DNA of 64,000 bases from Artemisia argyi. Lineage: Eukaryota > Streptophyta > Magnoliopsida > Asterales > Asteraceae. A program made the translations under genes and the position numbers. The DNA is taken from positions 305,982,857-306,046,856 of the forward strand of contig CM060709.1 in assembly GCA_030686995.1 (NCBI GenBank), written 5' to 3'. Under the pieces are notes generated by a model. The model worked only from the letters and a program-made list of their open reading frames with translations. It did no database searches and had not been told where the DNA came from. This document shows positions 24,526 through 37,021 of this stretch, piece after piece. Numbering within the stretch: the stretch's first letter is position 1; each line of letters begins with the position of its first letter.

Positions 24526-25725
24526 CTAAGTGGATGCAACATCAGCATGCACCTCAATCTCTATGGTACTTTCGACAACTAGTGATGTATCATAAACAGG
24601 AGTCTCGGGTTCAGTAGTTGAAAATCCTTCATCACTAGAGAAAAATCCTGTGTCTGCTACTGCTTCCGCAGTTGCCATTTTGGACTCGCCATCTTTAAAC
24701 ACATCAAATGTTTTTGCGATCGAGGCAAGCTTTTGGCCTATTGAACCTTGTGATACTAACATTTCTCTAACTTCATACAAGAATTTGAGCAAGAAAAATA
24801 GTAAAGCAGAAGTCGATGACAATCCAGCAAAGATAAAAAGGCCCTTGAAGCTATCGAGAGTCAGCCTGTCTGAGGTCACTGAAGCGTCATTCTGCTTATC
24901 ACAACTCGGTTCTCCAAACCATTGGTTAGAAATGTTCCTATTTTGCACCTCTGTAACTTGTAGGATCGCTGTGGAAACATCAGCTACTAGGGGAGACCCT
25001 TTTGGAAATGCCTGTACATATAGGGAGAACATGGAATTTATAGTTAGTAAATAATAGAGAAAGGTCATTGCAACAAATTACAAACATATTTTTTCATTTT
25101 GCTTGTTTCAGTCACCTACGCCAAACTATTTTCTAATAACTCAAATGTATAAAAAAAATGCAATGCTAAAACACGACAACTGGAGTAGCACATTGGTATT
25201 TTATGTAATAAACCGATAGAACCAATGAGTTTAGCTTAGCTAGGTTACTTACGAAACCAAAGCCTGCAGTTCTGTAGGTGGGACCCGTCATGGTATACTT
25301 GGTACAGTATTTAGCTAGAAAAACTTTGAGATAAGGGATCTCGTCCACAATGGCAGAAACACCCCCGTTTTGACTTCCTAGTTCAAGGGCTTTGTCATAC
25401 TGCTCAAAGTTGCTGTAATTCTTTAACTGGCTTTCATCAAAACCCATCCCTTTTAACTTATTATAAACAAAGGAAGCACCTTGGTATCCGACTGATTCAC
25501 CGTTTCTCATGATTTTATTAATATCAGTGTAGGCTGGTTGAAGCTTTTGTACCGTTAGCATGGATGTCAAGTTTGCTGTGTAGCTCGAGGTCAGCACCAA
25601 TACCACAAACATCCACACAATCACTACAAATCTCGATAAGTTGCTTATCAACTTCTCCCCTGCAAAATTTCATTCCTTACTTATTTTACTAAAAAATAAC
25701 TAGATAAGCAATTTGGATAAGCGGT

Positions 25726-25761
<36 letters not shown>

Positions 25762-28289
25762 ACTCAAAACTGCCTGTCTATTGTATAAAAAAATAATAAG
25801 CAGTTCCAAAAAGAGGGTGTTTGGATTTCTTATCTAAGTGCTTATCTCTTACACATTAAAAGGTTTAAGTGTTTGGATGAAGCTGCTTATATGCTTAATT
25901 TAGATTTAGTACGCATGTGACAACCAACCTATTTTGTTTAGCAAATAAGCAATCCAAACACCCTCTAACTAATCCAAAACACTTCCTAAAAAAAAAAGAG
26001 AGAGAGTTGTAGGGGTGTGTCATGTGTGTCTGTAAATACTCACTATGTGCGAAAACGAGTGTGGAGAACGAAAACCAGAAGATCACTCCAATTTGTTGAT
26101 GAGGGGGGCCACGAAATTCTTTATTCACACGATGCTCAATAACCCATACCACAAGTCCTGTATATATGAAAAACACTGCGATTGTTATCCAAAGTTTTGT
26201 CTCTAAGGGTCTCATAAAGATCCATGTGCTCTTTCTCTCGTCAACTTTGATAGGAACAATCATAGAAAAACCAGCTTCTGTGTACGGCAATGAAACATCA
26301 AAATTGTCCATACGGTCTGCAAGGATTGTAATGTCTCCAGCCACCGCACCATATGCCTGTCGTTACATTATCAAGCATAAAACATTAATAAATAAAACAA
26401 TAGTACAAGAAGTTATTTGCACATATAAAAGCTGTCTATTTGATTACCCCATTAGAAAAATCATGGAAAAACTCTTTGTAGCTTTCAGCGGTTCCTGTCA
26501 CTCCCGAAGGAGCAAAAGGCACAAATTCGATTTTGACAGCATAAGGCAAAGCATCAATAACAGCGATAAAAAAGTCTATGCAAAAACCAGTTACTGATGT
26601 AACCTGTTTGGTTTTAGGATCAATTTTGACATCAACAAACTGAACAAACCCCCTTCCTGCTGGGACCGCAACTCTTAACTTGCTTTCGCTGCTGGTTGGG
26701 ATCTCCCATCCTTTAGGACTAAAAGTCGTATCACCAGGCCAGATTATAGCTCCAAGATCATCTTTGCTTCCTTTTGTTTGATGCAACTTCTTTTTTATCC
26801 CATTTGTAGGTGTCCAGTAACCGACATGTTTCATGCCTTCGTCTAAAATGTTCACTATTTGGTACATTGAGGGTTGTAACTGTCCATCAACGAGATGGAA
26901 GTCGCCACTAAGACCGTGAAGTTTTATGTTTCGGATCAATGGGATGAGCCTCGGTCCCATTACGGATGTTCCAATACCATCAAAATCATTCATGGGTTCG
27001 TGCTGTCGTTTGAAATTAGTACTAAAATTAATTCCACTTGCGACCTTTTCCAATGCTATTGCTAGTGCAAAAACAGTATCGTACCACCAATACCCGAACA
27101 TGTCTAGTTCAGTCATTTCATCTTCTGCATTTTGACTCCTTTTCCATCTCTTCTCAAATTTGATTAGCTCGTTGGATCTTGGGATCCACGACTTCACGCC
27201 TAGTAGATGAAACAATAATCAGTACAATAATGGTTAGATTAATATAAAAAACCAACATTAAAACTAGTAAATAATAAATACAAAAAAGCTTGCCGGAGAC
27301 AAGTTTGGATTGTATATAAAGAGTTGGTAATATATTGCCTCTAAAAATTAAAAATAAAAAGCTCGCCCGCACAGTTAGGAGCGGTCTGGATCATTTGTGC
27401 TAAAATACGACTAATATTTTGGTTAAGGCGACTTTATTTTGGCAGGTGTATATGTCTGGATTTGTGCATCCCTACCTAGGACTCCTTGCATTGAGTCGAT
27501 GTCTGTATGATCCAAAGAATGCAAACGATTAGTGAGAACTTCAGTTACGATCCAAGCATACCCTTCTTCCATCATCCCTGCTTCTTTTACTTTCTTGAAA
27601 AAACGTGTTGCCAAATCTGGTAAGGCGTGTACTATGAAAACACGAGTTTGCATCGTTTTCATCTTATAGAGCTCTTTAAGGATCCAATCATCAGAAGCAG
27701 AATGATATATGACGGTGTGATACATAACTTTAGCATCAACGTTCACCATGGCATCAGATATATAAGGAATCAAGCCTCTTCCATAATCGTCATCTTCATA
27801 AATAAACACAACTTCCCTCCAACCAAAATGTTTAATCAGTTCTGCTATCGGTTTAAGTTGTGAGGAAGAATTATGTGAAGAACGTATGAAATACAGGTTA
27901 TCATTTGGTGACAAAGACGGGCTTGTGGCAGGTGATATAATGGGAACATTTGATTTGCTACCAATGTCTATCACGAAATCGGCTTGTGAGGATGTCATGG
28001 GTCCAAAAAGTGCCATGACTTGCTCATTTTTTAAAAGATCAATGGCTGCAGAGGCAGCTTGAACATTGTCTTGCTTTGAATCGCGAAAGTGAGGGACAAT
28101 CATGGTTGTGTAGTTGTCGTGTTTTTTATAGAAATCGCGTAAAGCCATTGAAATGCAACTTTTGCTCATCTTACCTAGTGAGGTTTCGGTGTCGAGAATC
28201 ACACCTACTCGTACTTCTGTCTTTGTTTCGCCGTATACTATCGACATCAAGCTCATAACAACAGCGAAGACTAGCGTATGATTCTCCAT
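24526..28289 (-). CDS. GLR: Glutamate receptor-like channel (GLR, clade-2-like)
   Basis: Plant ionotropic glutamate-receptor homologue, an amino-acid-gated cation (calcium) channel of the plasma or internal membranes. Five minus-strand exons join in frame: 28289-27476, 27199-26448, 26356-26044, 25659-25253, 25011-24526 (2772 nt, 923 aa), with GT-AG introns. Order of parts: signal peptide (residues 1-20, MENHTLVFAVVMSLMSIVYG), amino-terminal periplasmic-binding-like domain (about 27-400), ligand-binding S1 starting near KLRVAVPAGRGF (445-456), M1 (about 577-597), pore loop with GVIFWFSFSTLVFAH, M3 with SYTANLTSML (about 652-661), S2, M4 (about 819-841) and an acidic C-terminal tail. All channel parts are present, so it is probably functional. 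Clade 2 is judged from overall feel and not by a tree. Confidence 0.94.
25812..25966. mobile_element. MITE in glutamate-receptor intron 3
   Basis: It has perfect 16-base inverted ends, AGAGGGTGTTTGGATT (25812-25827) and its complement at 25951-25966, and is 155 bases long. It is the cleanest member of the GTGTTTGG family found in introns of three genes here. A poly-A tract (25727-25760) lies next to it in the same intron. Confidence 0.75.
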
Positions 28290-29503
28290 ATAATATAGTT
28301 TTTGTGATATTTTAAAGGGGTCATTTGACTCATTTCTTTCTTATACTTGTGGTTTGTAAAATGGTACGAGTATCTTGGAAAAAAAAACTAGACTTTTGAC
28401 TTATGACACAAATGTTACGCTTGACCCAGTTGACAAGCTAGTCCGACTTTTGTTTCTGATATTAGAACTAAATCAAGTAATCAACGGGATAAGATAACCA
28501 TTTTAAAGAAGAGGAATGATACAATTAGGGGCTCAAAGGTAAAGCTGCTAAAGTCATCGTTTTACGCCCTCGAATTTTAAGGCCCCTGATTTTCTAAGAC
28601 ACTGTTATATATAAATTCGTCACTTATATTCTCTTGCATCACATTTAGGGCCCTTGAATTTTTTAGGCCCCTAATTTACTACTAAATTACCTGACTCGAT
28701 TTATGATTTGAAGCCACATCAATCTTTATTATTTAGGCTTAAAAACTATTAGCTAAATACTAATTCTAATTAACATTTTAGTTTTATAAAAAGGACCAAG
28801 AGTCTTTTAATCATATTATATTATAAAGCATGAATGACTACTATTAATAGAATACTTAAAATTAAGCCTTACAACTTCTAAAGCTATAAGTACAACAACA
28901 AATATTACTTATAAAAATTCTCCTCATATTTAATTCTAACATATAATTAATACTAACATTAAATACAATAAATAAATCATTATGTACATTAAATACAATT
29001 AATTAACTTGTCAATAAATACAATTAATGCACTTATTAAAACACTCATTACATAAGAAATACAAATTATCAATCATATTATACAATAAACTTAAATACAA
29101 TTCCTGCATTAAATGTCACTAATACAAATAATAAAACATATTATACAAATATTCAAGCCCGAACAGGCAATGAGCCAAATGGGTTCGAGCCCGAACGGCC
29201 ACGGGTCAAACGGGCTCGAGTCCGAACGGACACGAGCTAAACGAAATTTTTGATATCCATAAATTTATTGTAAAAAAGAACATAATAAACTAAAATATGT
29301 TCATATATTGTACAAACCAAACAAACTACTAAACAAAAAAAATAAATAAAATAATACAAACTAAGTAAAATTTCATCAAACTTTTGACATAAAAAACTAA
29401 TCAGCAAAGCTATTGCCAAAAAATGTACAAATAAAATAAATTATTAGCCAAAAAAATTAAATTACAGGGTGTCCGCAGCTGCATCGCGCGAGGACCCCGC
29501 TAG
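28290..29503. other. AT-rich repeats ending in a Helitron-like terminus
   Basis: No gene is seen. Near 28550-28680 the phrase 'ggcccctgattt / ggcccctaattt' recurs. At 29155-29242 a short array of CGAGCCCGAACGG/CACGGG words occurs. At 29471-29503 a GTCC...GGAC stem around GCTGCATCGCGC is followed by CTAG and T, the form of a Helitron 3' end. Confidence 0.45.
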
Positions 29504-30629
29504 TGTATAAAAATAGATTAAGCTCATTTTAGTAATTTTTAGAACCCTCGATTTACTAAAATACCTTATACAATTTAGGATTTGAAGGCACATTTCTTTT
29601 TATGTTTAATCTTTAGGCCTACAAACTATCATATACCAAATCTATCATTTTACTTTTATCAAAAAGGACCAATATCATCTTTAAGGTAACGGGAAAAATG
29701 GATTAATTAAGCTCATTTTAGTGTTCCAATACTTAAAGACTAATAGATAAGAAGTAAATGAACTATAAGTTCGACGATCTTTTGTGAACTATTCAAAGGA
29801 TGATTATTTTTATATGTTATATGCTTTTTTGATCATGTATTTTTTTAACTTTTTTTTAGTGTGTTAATAAATTAATACAAAGAAACTGTTTAAGTATTTA
29901 TGTAGGGTTTGTTTGATTAAATGTTCACGAATGAACACTACAAGCCCACTTGTTTTGGTTCAGTTCGTCGTCTTAGCCCTACTTCTAGTTCATCAAAACA
30001 ATGATGTTTGGTTTCTCTATTTGTCATTTTTTTTTCAATCATCAATCGGCTATCAATTAATTACTAAGCATTCATATATGGTTTTCTAGTTAGACATTAT
30101 AATATCCTGATCACTTTACTAAAAATATAGCAAATAATCGAAAAGGCCTCACTTTTAAACTTTGTTTGAGGCCTTGATGAGGCTTGAGCCACCCTGGATA
30201 CAGCCATATAAAAATATTCACAAAATTTTTCTGCAAATGACATGTTATGCTGTGATTAATGGATTTTATTATAATTTCTCTCTATTCTTTCTGATTAAAC
30301 CAATCACTGTCTGACACGTTATTTTACGGATATTTTATGTAAATGTAGCATTTCCTTTTAAAGAAAGTATCTTTTTGTATGATTGAAGTTACCGACTCAC
30401 AGTGAAATGTAACTAAAATGTTCTTCGTCTCCAACCTCAAATCAAAAGGTGTTTTAGTCATTTCAATTTGAGCAAACAAATTATGTCCACACCAAAAGTT
30501 TCTATCAAAACCGACGTCCGAAGTTTGGCCAAACCGCAAAGACCGTACAACTTCGCAAAAAAAAAAACGTAACCACATCTTTTTTTCGGCATGCATGACA
30601 CTAATATACCCCCTGTCAAGTATTTATAT
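29504..30629. other. Intergenic region, nothing recognised
   Basis: AT-rich DNA with no gene. A few phrases from the preceding block ('aagctcattttagt') recur, so it is likely old repeat debris. Confidence 0.4.
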
Positions 30630-30631
30630 TA

Positions 30632-30863
30632 CATCCGTCCCAAAATTTAAGTCCAGTTTGACTTTCTAGATTGAACTTTGACCTTAAATATTTTTTATTA
30701 GATTATATAATACTTGATGCAAAATATATAAATGGGTTGTGTTTTAAATGTATTTTCATTTGCTACAATTTTCATCAAGTGTTATATAATATAAATATAA
30801 ATATTTAAGGTTAAAGTTCAATTCAAAAAGTTAAACTAGACTTAAATTTTGGAACGGAGGGAG
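30632..30863. mobile_element. Stowaway-type (Tc1/Mariner) MITE
   Basis: The inverted ends cover roughly 60 bases. The left end begins CATCCGTCCCAAAATTTAAG and the right end finishes CTTAAATTTTGGAACGGAGG plus GAG, flanked by TA on both sides (30630-30631, 30864-30865). The CTCCCTCCGT..CC end and TA target are classic Stowaway features. The left tip has lost a few bases. Confidence 0.8.
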
Positions 30864-31265
30864 TATACAGTAATATATTTTAACGACTCACAATACACGA
30901 TTCATAAAACTTGTTTAATATTATGAGAGTGCATGTAATGCAAAGAAAAGCAGAAAAATTAAGCAACTTTTTTTCAATAACGTAGCTTTTTAATTCTTCG
31001 AATCAAGTCACAATCAAACACTCACATTTAATGTCATGTAAATACGACAGAGATGCCGACTAGTCGTTACGCGTTCCTTCATTCGTCAATCTTAGAATAT
31101 CAAACCCTCGTATTTGACAATGTTATAATGTCCTAATATAACGTATAGGACAAGATCATATGATAGTATTACCATCTAAACAGAATAACCGTTTACGTAA
31201 ATAATGCATGCATTTACAAGATATGAGTTGAAGTAAAAACACTACAAAAGAAATTGTTGATCGGA
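30864..31265. other. Intergenic region, nothing recognised
   Basis: No gene or clear repeat was seen. Confidence 0.4.
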
Positions 31266-31395
31266 GATAGCTACCGCGGCCATGAGCAAGTCAAGTAACT
31301 AAGCAAGACACCGCGCAGCCAAAAGACGGATTTTTCATCGAAAAATTCTAACAAATTAAAGAGCACGTAACGTAAATTTGAAATCATGTTGTCTT
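31266..31395 (-). pseudogene. Degenerate copy of phosphoesterase exon 1
   Basis: On the minus strand this reads ...NMISNLRYVLFNLLEFFDEKS... to LTCSWPR. It matches exon 1 of the gene at 23747 (MISNLTVFFVVLWAF...FTCSWPP), including bases past the splice donor ('gagatag..taccg'). An insertion and substitutions have changed the middle. No downstream exons are present nearby, so this is a dead exon fragment. Confidence 0.7.
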
Positions 31396-31474
31396 GTTCT
31401 TCTTTTGCTGTCAAAGTCTCTGTTCCAAATTCTTTTCCGAAAGCTTGAGATGTGGACACTTTGCTTTGATGTCA

Positions 31475-31520
<46 letters not shown>

Positions 31521-31577
31521 ATTTTTTTCTTTTTTGTTGGCTTCTCTATAACAATAATGAGGAAACTGGTAAAAAAG
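31396..31577. other. Spacer with long poly-T tract
   Basis: Contains a T-run of roughly 40 bases (about 31477-31517) between the exon 1 relic and the old Copia LTR. No gene is seen. Confidence 0.6.
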
Positions 31578-31920
31578 TGTTGGATGATTACGACAACAAT
31601 TCGAAGTTCAGTTGTGAAACGCTAGATCGCGAGTTGTATCGAGCACAAATAGCAACCTTCAAACGATACCCGTTAAAAAACAAATAAACGAGAAGAACGA
31701 CAAGATTACAAAGAACCGTACGATTAAGTTTTATTAACACCTCGACTCAGTTACAAAGGAAAGAATAGAAGAATGTGTGTGTATAAGCCCTTCATCCCCA
31801 CCTTTATTTATAGAGGTGAGGTGCAAATCCTAACCGATCGACCTAAGACTCAGCCATAAACACCTAACAAAGCTACACATTTACTTGCCTTGCAAGGCAA
31901 GTAAACTTACAAAGAAAGCT
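31578..31920 (-). mobile_element. Old minus-strand Copia: distal part of its LTR
   Basis: Read on the minus strand this is the end of an LTR: a TATA-like 'ctataaataaaggtg' region, 'gtgttaataaaactt', then a close at '..catccaaca'. The beginning of the same LTR (TGTTAG...) is at 42929-42883. The two pieces were separated when the plus-strand Copia inserted at AAGCT. Joined length is about 390 bases. Confidence 0.65.
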
Positions 31921-32122
31921 TGTAGAATATAAAGTATCAACTTCAGCAAACTACAAGGACTAGTTATGTAAATAGTTTAAAAATTAGTTTTGTTAGTTAG
32001 CTTCTTCCTCCCATGCTCCTTCCTCCCCTGTATATAACCCACTCTATCTCATTTCACTTTCATATTGTAATCATTTTCTCATTAATAAAGATTACAATTT
32101 GCTTCCGCTTCTAAATTTGTTA
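31921..32122 (+). repeat. Left (5') LTR of the plus-strand Copia
   Basis: Begins TGTAGAATATAAAG and ends AAATTTGTTA. It contains a TATAA-like 'tgtatataaccca' and an 'aataaa' signal. It differs from the right LTR by a handful of bases, so the insertion is not very recent. Confidence 0.9.
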
Positions 32123-32299
32123 TGGTATCAAAAAGCATGGCCTGATCCTGTTACCTAACCACCATAACAACCACCATAACCATTTCTCAACGAACTTTGA
32201 CCGGCGTTGACCATCGTATTTTCGCCTAATTTTGTGTTAATCGTTTGATTGTGTGTGTTTCCAATCAATTATGATATTCATTCACAAATCTTAGGTCTG

Positions 32300-33223
32300 T
32301 GTTGGTCCCGTTTACTTGGTTAATAGTAACTAAAGAGTTAATCTAACCAAGTTCCATGGCTTTTTAACATAGATGTAAAAGATTAACAACAAAGAAAAAT
32401 GTAAAGAAAAGAGACACAGTATTTTTCAACGTTTAATTCTTATTAGAAGTTAATCAAAGAATTATACCCAAGTGTTTGCGGAATAACACTTGGGTTTGAA
32501 ACGACAAGTATGCTATAGACTCCTCTCTAAACCCAAACAAAGTTTGAGTGACAAATAAAGGTCTCACTGAGCAATCTCAGGGACTGTGTTGTTCTTTGGA
32601 GGAGTAAAAGTGGTTTGTGAATGCTAAGCATTAATTGCACAAACTTGTCAACTTTTACTCCTCACTTATGCTACCTGTTTACACACACGTAAATTACAAC
32701 GTTATTGATGAAGACAAAATGATGACCTATCTAGTAGAGACAAAATACTTACATATTTTGTCTCTGTTACAATAGACTATATTGGGTAAAGGACAACGTG
32801 CCTTTCTGATGCACAGTGATGACACCATCCTAACATAATGCCATTCAGGGAAAGTTTGACTTCAGGTTGATAAGGACACTTGTTGATACGTTCAAACTTT
32901 CCCGCTTTGTCCCGTCCATTCTTCAGTCTTCAGATCTTCAGTCTTTAGTAATTCAATAGTTGTTGAAGAGTCTTGGGGTTCAGTGAGTTATTATCATCCT
33001 CACTGAACCCATCACCTTCTTCTTGGCTTAGATGCCACTCGCTGAGTTCCGCCTCACTGAATGGTGAACCTTTCTTCATAGGCTCATTCTATGCATCTTG
33101 AAGGTGACTCACTGAGTTACTATTCACTCAGTGACTTGTTTGTGTTTACAGATATTAAACACTTAGGTTATTTTATGTTCAAATCCTAGTCAAAGGAAGA
33201 TTGGGGAATTTAGTGACCCAACA
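32300..33223. mobile_element. Solo LTR in the Copia leader
   Basis: A 924-base block starting TGTTGGTCCCG and ending TGACCCAACA is flanked by an exact 5-bp duplication GTCTG (32295-32299, 33224-33228). It has no internal coding region. It is the scar of an LTR retrotransposon that inserted in the Copia leader 11 bases before the gag ATG (33234) and then recombined between its LTRs. Confidence 0.85.
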
Positions 33224-33233
33224 GTCTGTAACA

Positions 33234-34210
33234 ATGTCAAGTTCAACTGATAATCACCCCAACAACCACAATCAAGAACCAAATATGGTGAATGATCCTT
33301 TACACCTTGCTAGTTCAGACCATCCGGGAATGAATTTGACAAACACATTGTTCACTGATGCTAATTTTCTTGGGTGGAATAGAACAGTCAAAATGGCATT
33401 GGGTGCAAAATTGAAATTGGGGTTCATTGATGGTTCTTCACCTAAACCTACTTTAACAGATCCCAATTATCAGAGATGGATTTATTGTGATTACATGGTG
33501 ACTTGTTGGATCTTGAATTCAATGGTTGCTGAGTTATCTGAATCTTTCTTGTATGCTCAATCTGCAAGAGATTTGTGGAAAGAACTAGAAGAAAGATATG
33601 GTCAAAGCAATGGTCCTCTGATTTATCATGTTGAAAGGGAGTTGAGTAAGGTTTCACAAGGGAATTCCACTGTTGCTGCTTATTTCAATAAGCTTAAGAG
33701 GTTTTAGGATGAGTTGCATAGTTTGAATGGGGTTCCTGTATGTAGTTGTGGTAAAATGAAGGAGTGTGCTTATGGTGTAACTGAGAAGTTCTTGGAAATT
33801 GATAGTAGATCTAAGTTGATGCAGTTCTTGATGAGGCTAACTGATGATTTTGAGTTTGTTAGGAATTAGATCTTGTCAATGGATCCATTACCAAATCTTA
33901 ACAAGGCTTATTATATTGCGCAACAAGTTGAAAACAGAAGCAAGTTACTCATCAAGTTAGTGATCCTGGTGCTTTCTTTTCTAATAACAATAGGGGGAAT
34001 CAAAATGTCAAAAGAGATGCAAGAAGTGATGGTAAAAATCAAGGAAGTGATGGTAAGAAGACTTGTACTTTCTGCAATCAGGAAGGTCATGTGTATGAGC
34101 AGTGTTTTGAAAAATGGGGGTATCCTGATTGGTACAAAGGGAAAAAGAATAAAAGAGGTGGCAAGATGGCTGCACAAGTTACTTTTGATTTCAGTCCTTA
34201 TATAGCCTAG
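33234..34210 (+). pseudogene. Copia gag, first part, broken
   Basis: The frame starts MSSSTDNHPNN and shows the gag (UBN2-like) features FLGWNRTVKMAL and ARDLWKELEERYGQ. TAG stops interrupt at 33705 and 33867, and further on the frame shifts. A zinc-knuckle (CTFCNQEGHVYEQC) is readable at about 34067-34108 in another frame. The sequence is then cut by the gypsy-like insertion after 34210. It continues at 39166. Confidence 0.85.
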
Positions 34211-34529
34211 TGATACGTGGGAATCGCACCAGGCTTTACCTCTCAAGGGATCTTGACGCCCTTTCTTGTGACGCCGTCAAATCTGTACTGGGTCGTCATG
34301 GAAAATTGCTCTTGACGCCGTCACCTACTGTTCCCAGCAAGAAAAATTAAGACTTTGGCGTTTTCTTCACTTTTATGCTCCAAAAACGTCGGAATTGCTT
34401 CATTTTCCATATTTCACTCCCAAAGTACCTAAAATCACAAAAGGAGCGATTTAGGGCAATATTTGATTAAATAAATTCAATTCTGGGCTTAAATGACCCC
34501 CTAAAAGTGGTTCATTTTTCGCCTCATCA
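34211..34529 (-). repeat. Shortened LTR of the nested gypsy-like element
   Basis: Compared with the full LTR at 37783-39165 it lacks about 1064 bases. The join is at GGATCTTGA|CGCCC, and the full LTR has TCTTGA at both edges of the missing part, so the loss was probably by short-homology recombination. Confidence 0.85.
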
Positions 34530-34801
34530 TATACCCTTACACTTGAGATTTGCTTGTCCTCAAGCAAATGTGCTTTTATTCTACTCAAAAGACAAGTTAG
34601 GGGTCATTTAACACTAATATAAAAGTAATTACAACAAATAATCGTTCCACTAAAGACCAAAGACAAGCACGGAGGTCATACACTAGCACCTCACAAATAG
34701 TGTTTAGATACTCACATCTCTCGGGTGTAATAAAGTGTAAATTACAATATGGAAACGGAAGATTTCTCTTTTTCCTTTTTCTATTTTTTTTTTCATTTTC
34801 T

Positions 34802-34846
<45 letters not shown>

Positions 34847-37021
34847 ATACACTCTTACCCTACCATCCAAAATAATACATCATAGGGAATGAATATTCCC
34901 CTTACACTTGAATCTTTACATACTTTACATTAAACTAATCTAATGACTCGAATTAAGAAAATTAAAACACTTTGAGCACTTTTAAGATTAACGTACATAT
35001 GGGGGTAATAATTGATGTTCTTCCCCATTACTCCATAAAATAAGTACTTACCCATGAGTCCCAATCGTCCCAAAACAATATGTACAAGGATATGACTCGA
35101 CTTAGCAACCATGTAATCAATTAGATACTTAGCAACCATGTAATCAATTAGATAGTTAACTTAGGGTTTAACAAATAACAATAATGCACTAAAAATGAGC
35201 GCATACACAGAAGGCTAAGGCGATTTGGTTGTACATTTAAGTGGGGTGTAACAAATTCTTCATTTAAGTAAAATGCTTAAAGTTAGAAGTGAAAAGATAG
35301 GCTCGGAGGGGTGTATTAGGGGTTTCGTGTACTAAAAATGAGTACAACACTAAGGTGCGGGAAAAATTAGTTGACTTAACTAGCCAAGTAATATGACTTA
35401 AATGGTCAAGTAATCATGATACGGGTTTAACACAAGGGTGATCCTAATGCCTCTTATCATGTAGTAAATCCTACTACACGAATGTAGTCTCACTAGCGGT
35501 CTCGGGATGCATCACTAACGCAAGTTCTAGAATCTAAATGCTACCGGTACACTCATAAGCACTAATAGTAAATGCTTTTCCTATCAAATCTAAAGGCGAA
35601 CCTCACATATTTGGGTGGAAAATTTTTCTGAATATACGGTTATGTGCTAGTCATACAATCTCCTATCCATGAGACGCTTGCTATGGCTAAAGTTTCACTC
35701 CTAAATGTTGTAAAAAATTTTAAATTTGGCGCTAAAATTGCACTAACAAGTATTTCTCATAGTTTTATTACACATCTACCATTAAACAAAACAAACTCAA
35801 GCGAAAGTGCGTATGTAAGGTATCATCTTTTTACCCTCCCCTTACACTTAAGATGAACATTGTCCCCAATGTTCAAGTAAAGAATGTAAAAGTGAAAAAG
35901 TAAAGAGAATGAAATCAAATACTCCCCTGATTCGCTCGGTATGGATAGTAAGGTGGCCAGGTTAAATCTTCCTCCAAGAAAATGAACAATCAAAGCTTCC
36001 CTTCCAGAATATAAATCATCTTCTTGTCAAACATAACCTGTAAATCCTGAAAAAATAGACAAAACAACCTCGCGTAAAATCGGCAGCATCCTATATAAGT
36101 TACTAAATCCTAGAAAACAAGATAAGATATAATGCTTGTGGAATGAAGTTTGCAGATCTCCTAGAGATTATAAAATTTAATAATTCACAAAAACCATAAG
36201 ACTCCGTTAGAAAAACAAAACCGGTAAAATTTCCAGATTTTTACACGTGACGCTGTCAAGAGTTAACTCTTGACGCCGTCAGAAGTGACCTGCAGAAATT
36301 CTTATGTTAAGTTTCCGGAAAATTTCTGGAAAAACTTGGTCCTACTTCCTGGAAAATCCTGCAAAACTTCATTATGACTCAATACAAGCATTTGACTCTA
36401 ACAAATACGAATACACATGTTCATTTAATATTGAGGAGAATCATGATCGGTTTGTTTCTTAAAAACATATTTGGGGTTTCCCCTTACACTTATCTTTTGC
36501 AAAAATACTTTTAGGTGGAGTTAAGACTAGGCTAAAACAACAAAGTAAAGTATTTTCACTATTTAATTTAGAAACATGATCAACCAACAATAAAAATAAA
36601 ACATGCATACGGAAGCAAATAACAAACAAACAAAATAAAATCACACAAAGCATGGGTTGCCTCCCAAGAAGCGTTTTTCTTTATTTACGAGTCTTGTAGC
36701 TAGACTCAAGGTCATGGGTTAACGTGTATCGCTTATGCTCACATAACCAAGTGTGAGCCATCTAATAGTCGCCTCATCTTTCTTATAATCATCTCCTAAT
36801 TCTAAGCATCCGCGATAGTATCTTTTATTCTTTTCATGGGTATACTTAAGTCCTTTTTTTCTTATCATTCTCACTTAACATTTCCATGGGCGGATACCTA
36901 CTACACTTTTCCATGAAAAAATCTTTGAACCTAGGGTGTGTGCGGGGCATTTGATAGACAAAATCTTCATCCCCATCCGAGAATGTAATTAACCCTTCTA
37001 TGAGTTTTTCATCGAGGTTAG
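34530..37021. other. Interior of the nested element, non-coding
   Basis: No frame of note on either strand apart from the gag/protease remnant beyond 37022. It includes a poly-T tract (about 34808-34844). A pair of 'cttgacgccgtca' words at about 36240-36280 echo the LTR sequence. Confidence 0.6.

Noticed and set aside
24650..25054. Plus-strand frame of 134 residues opposite the last glutamate-receptor exon
   Set aside because: Shadow of the real minus-strand exon, whose sequence matches the family up to the stop.
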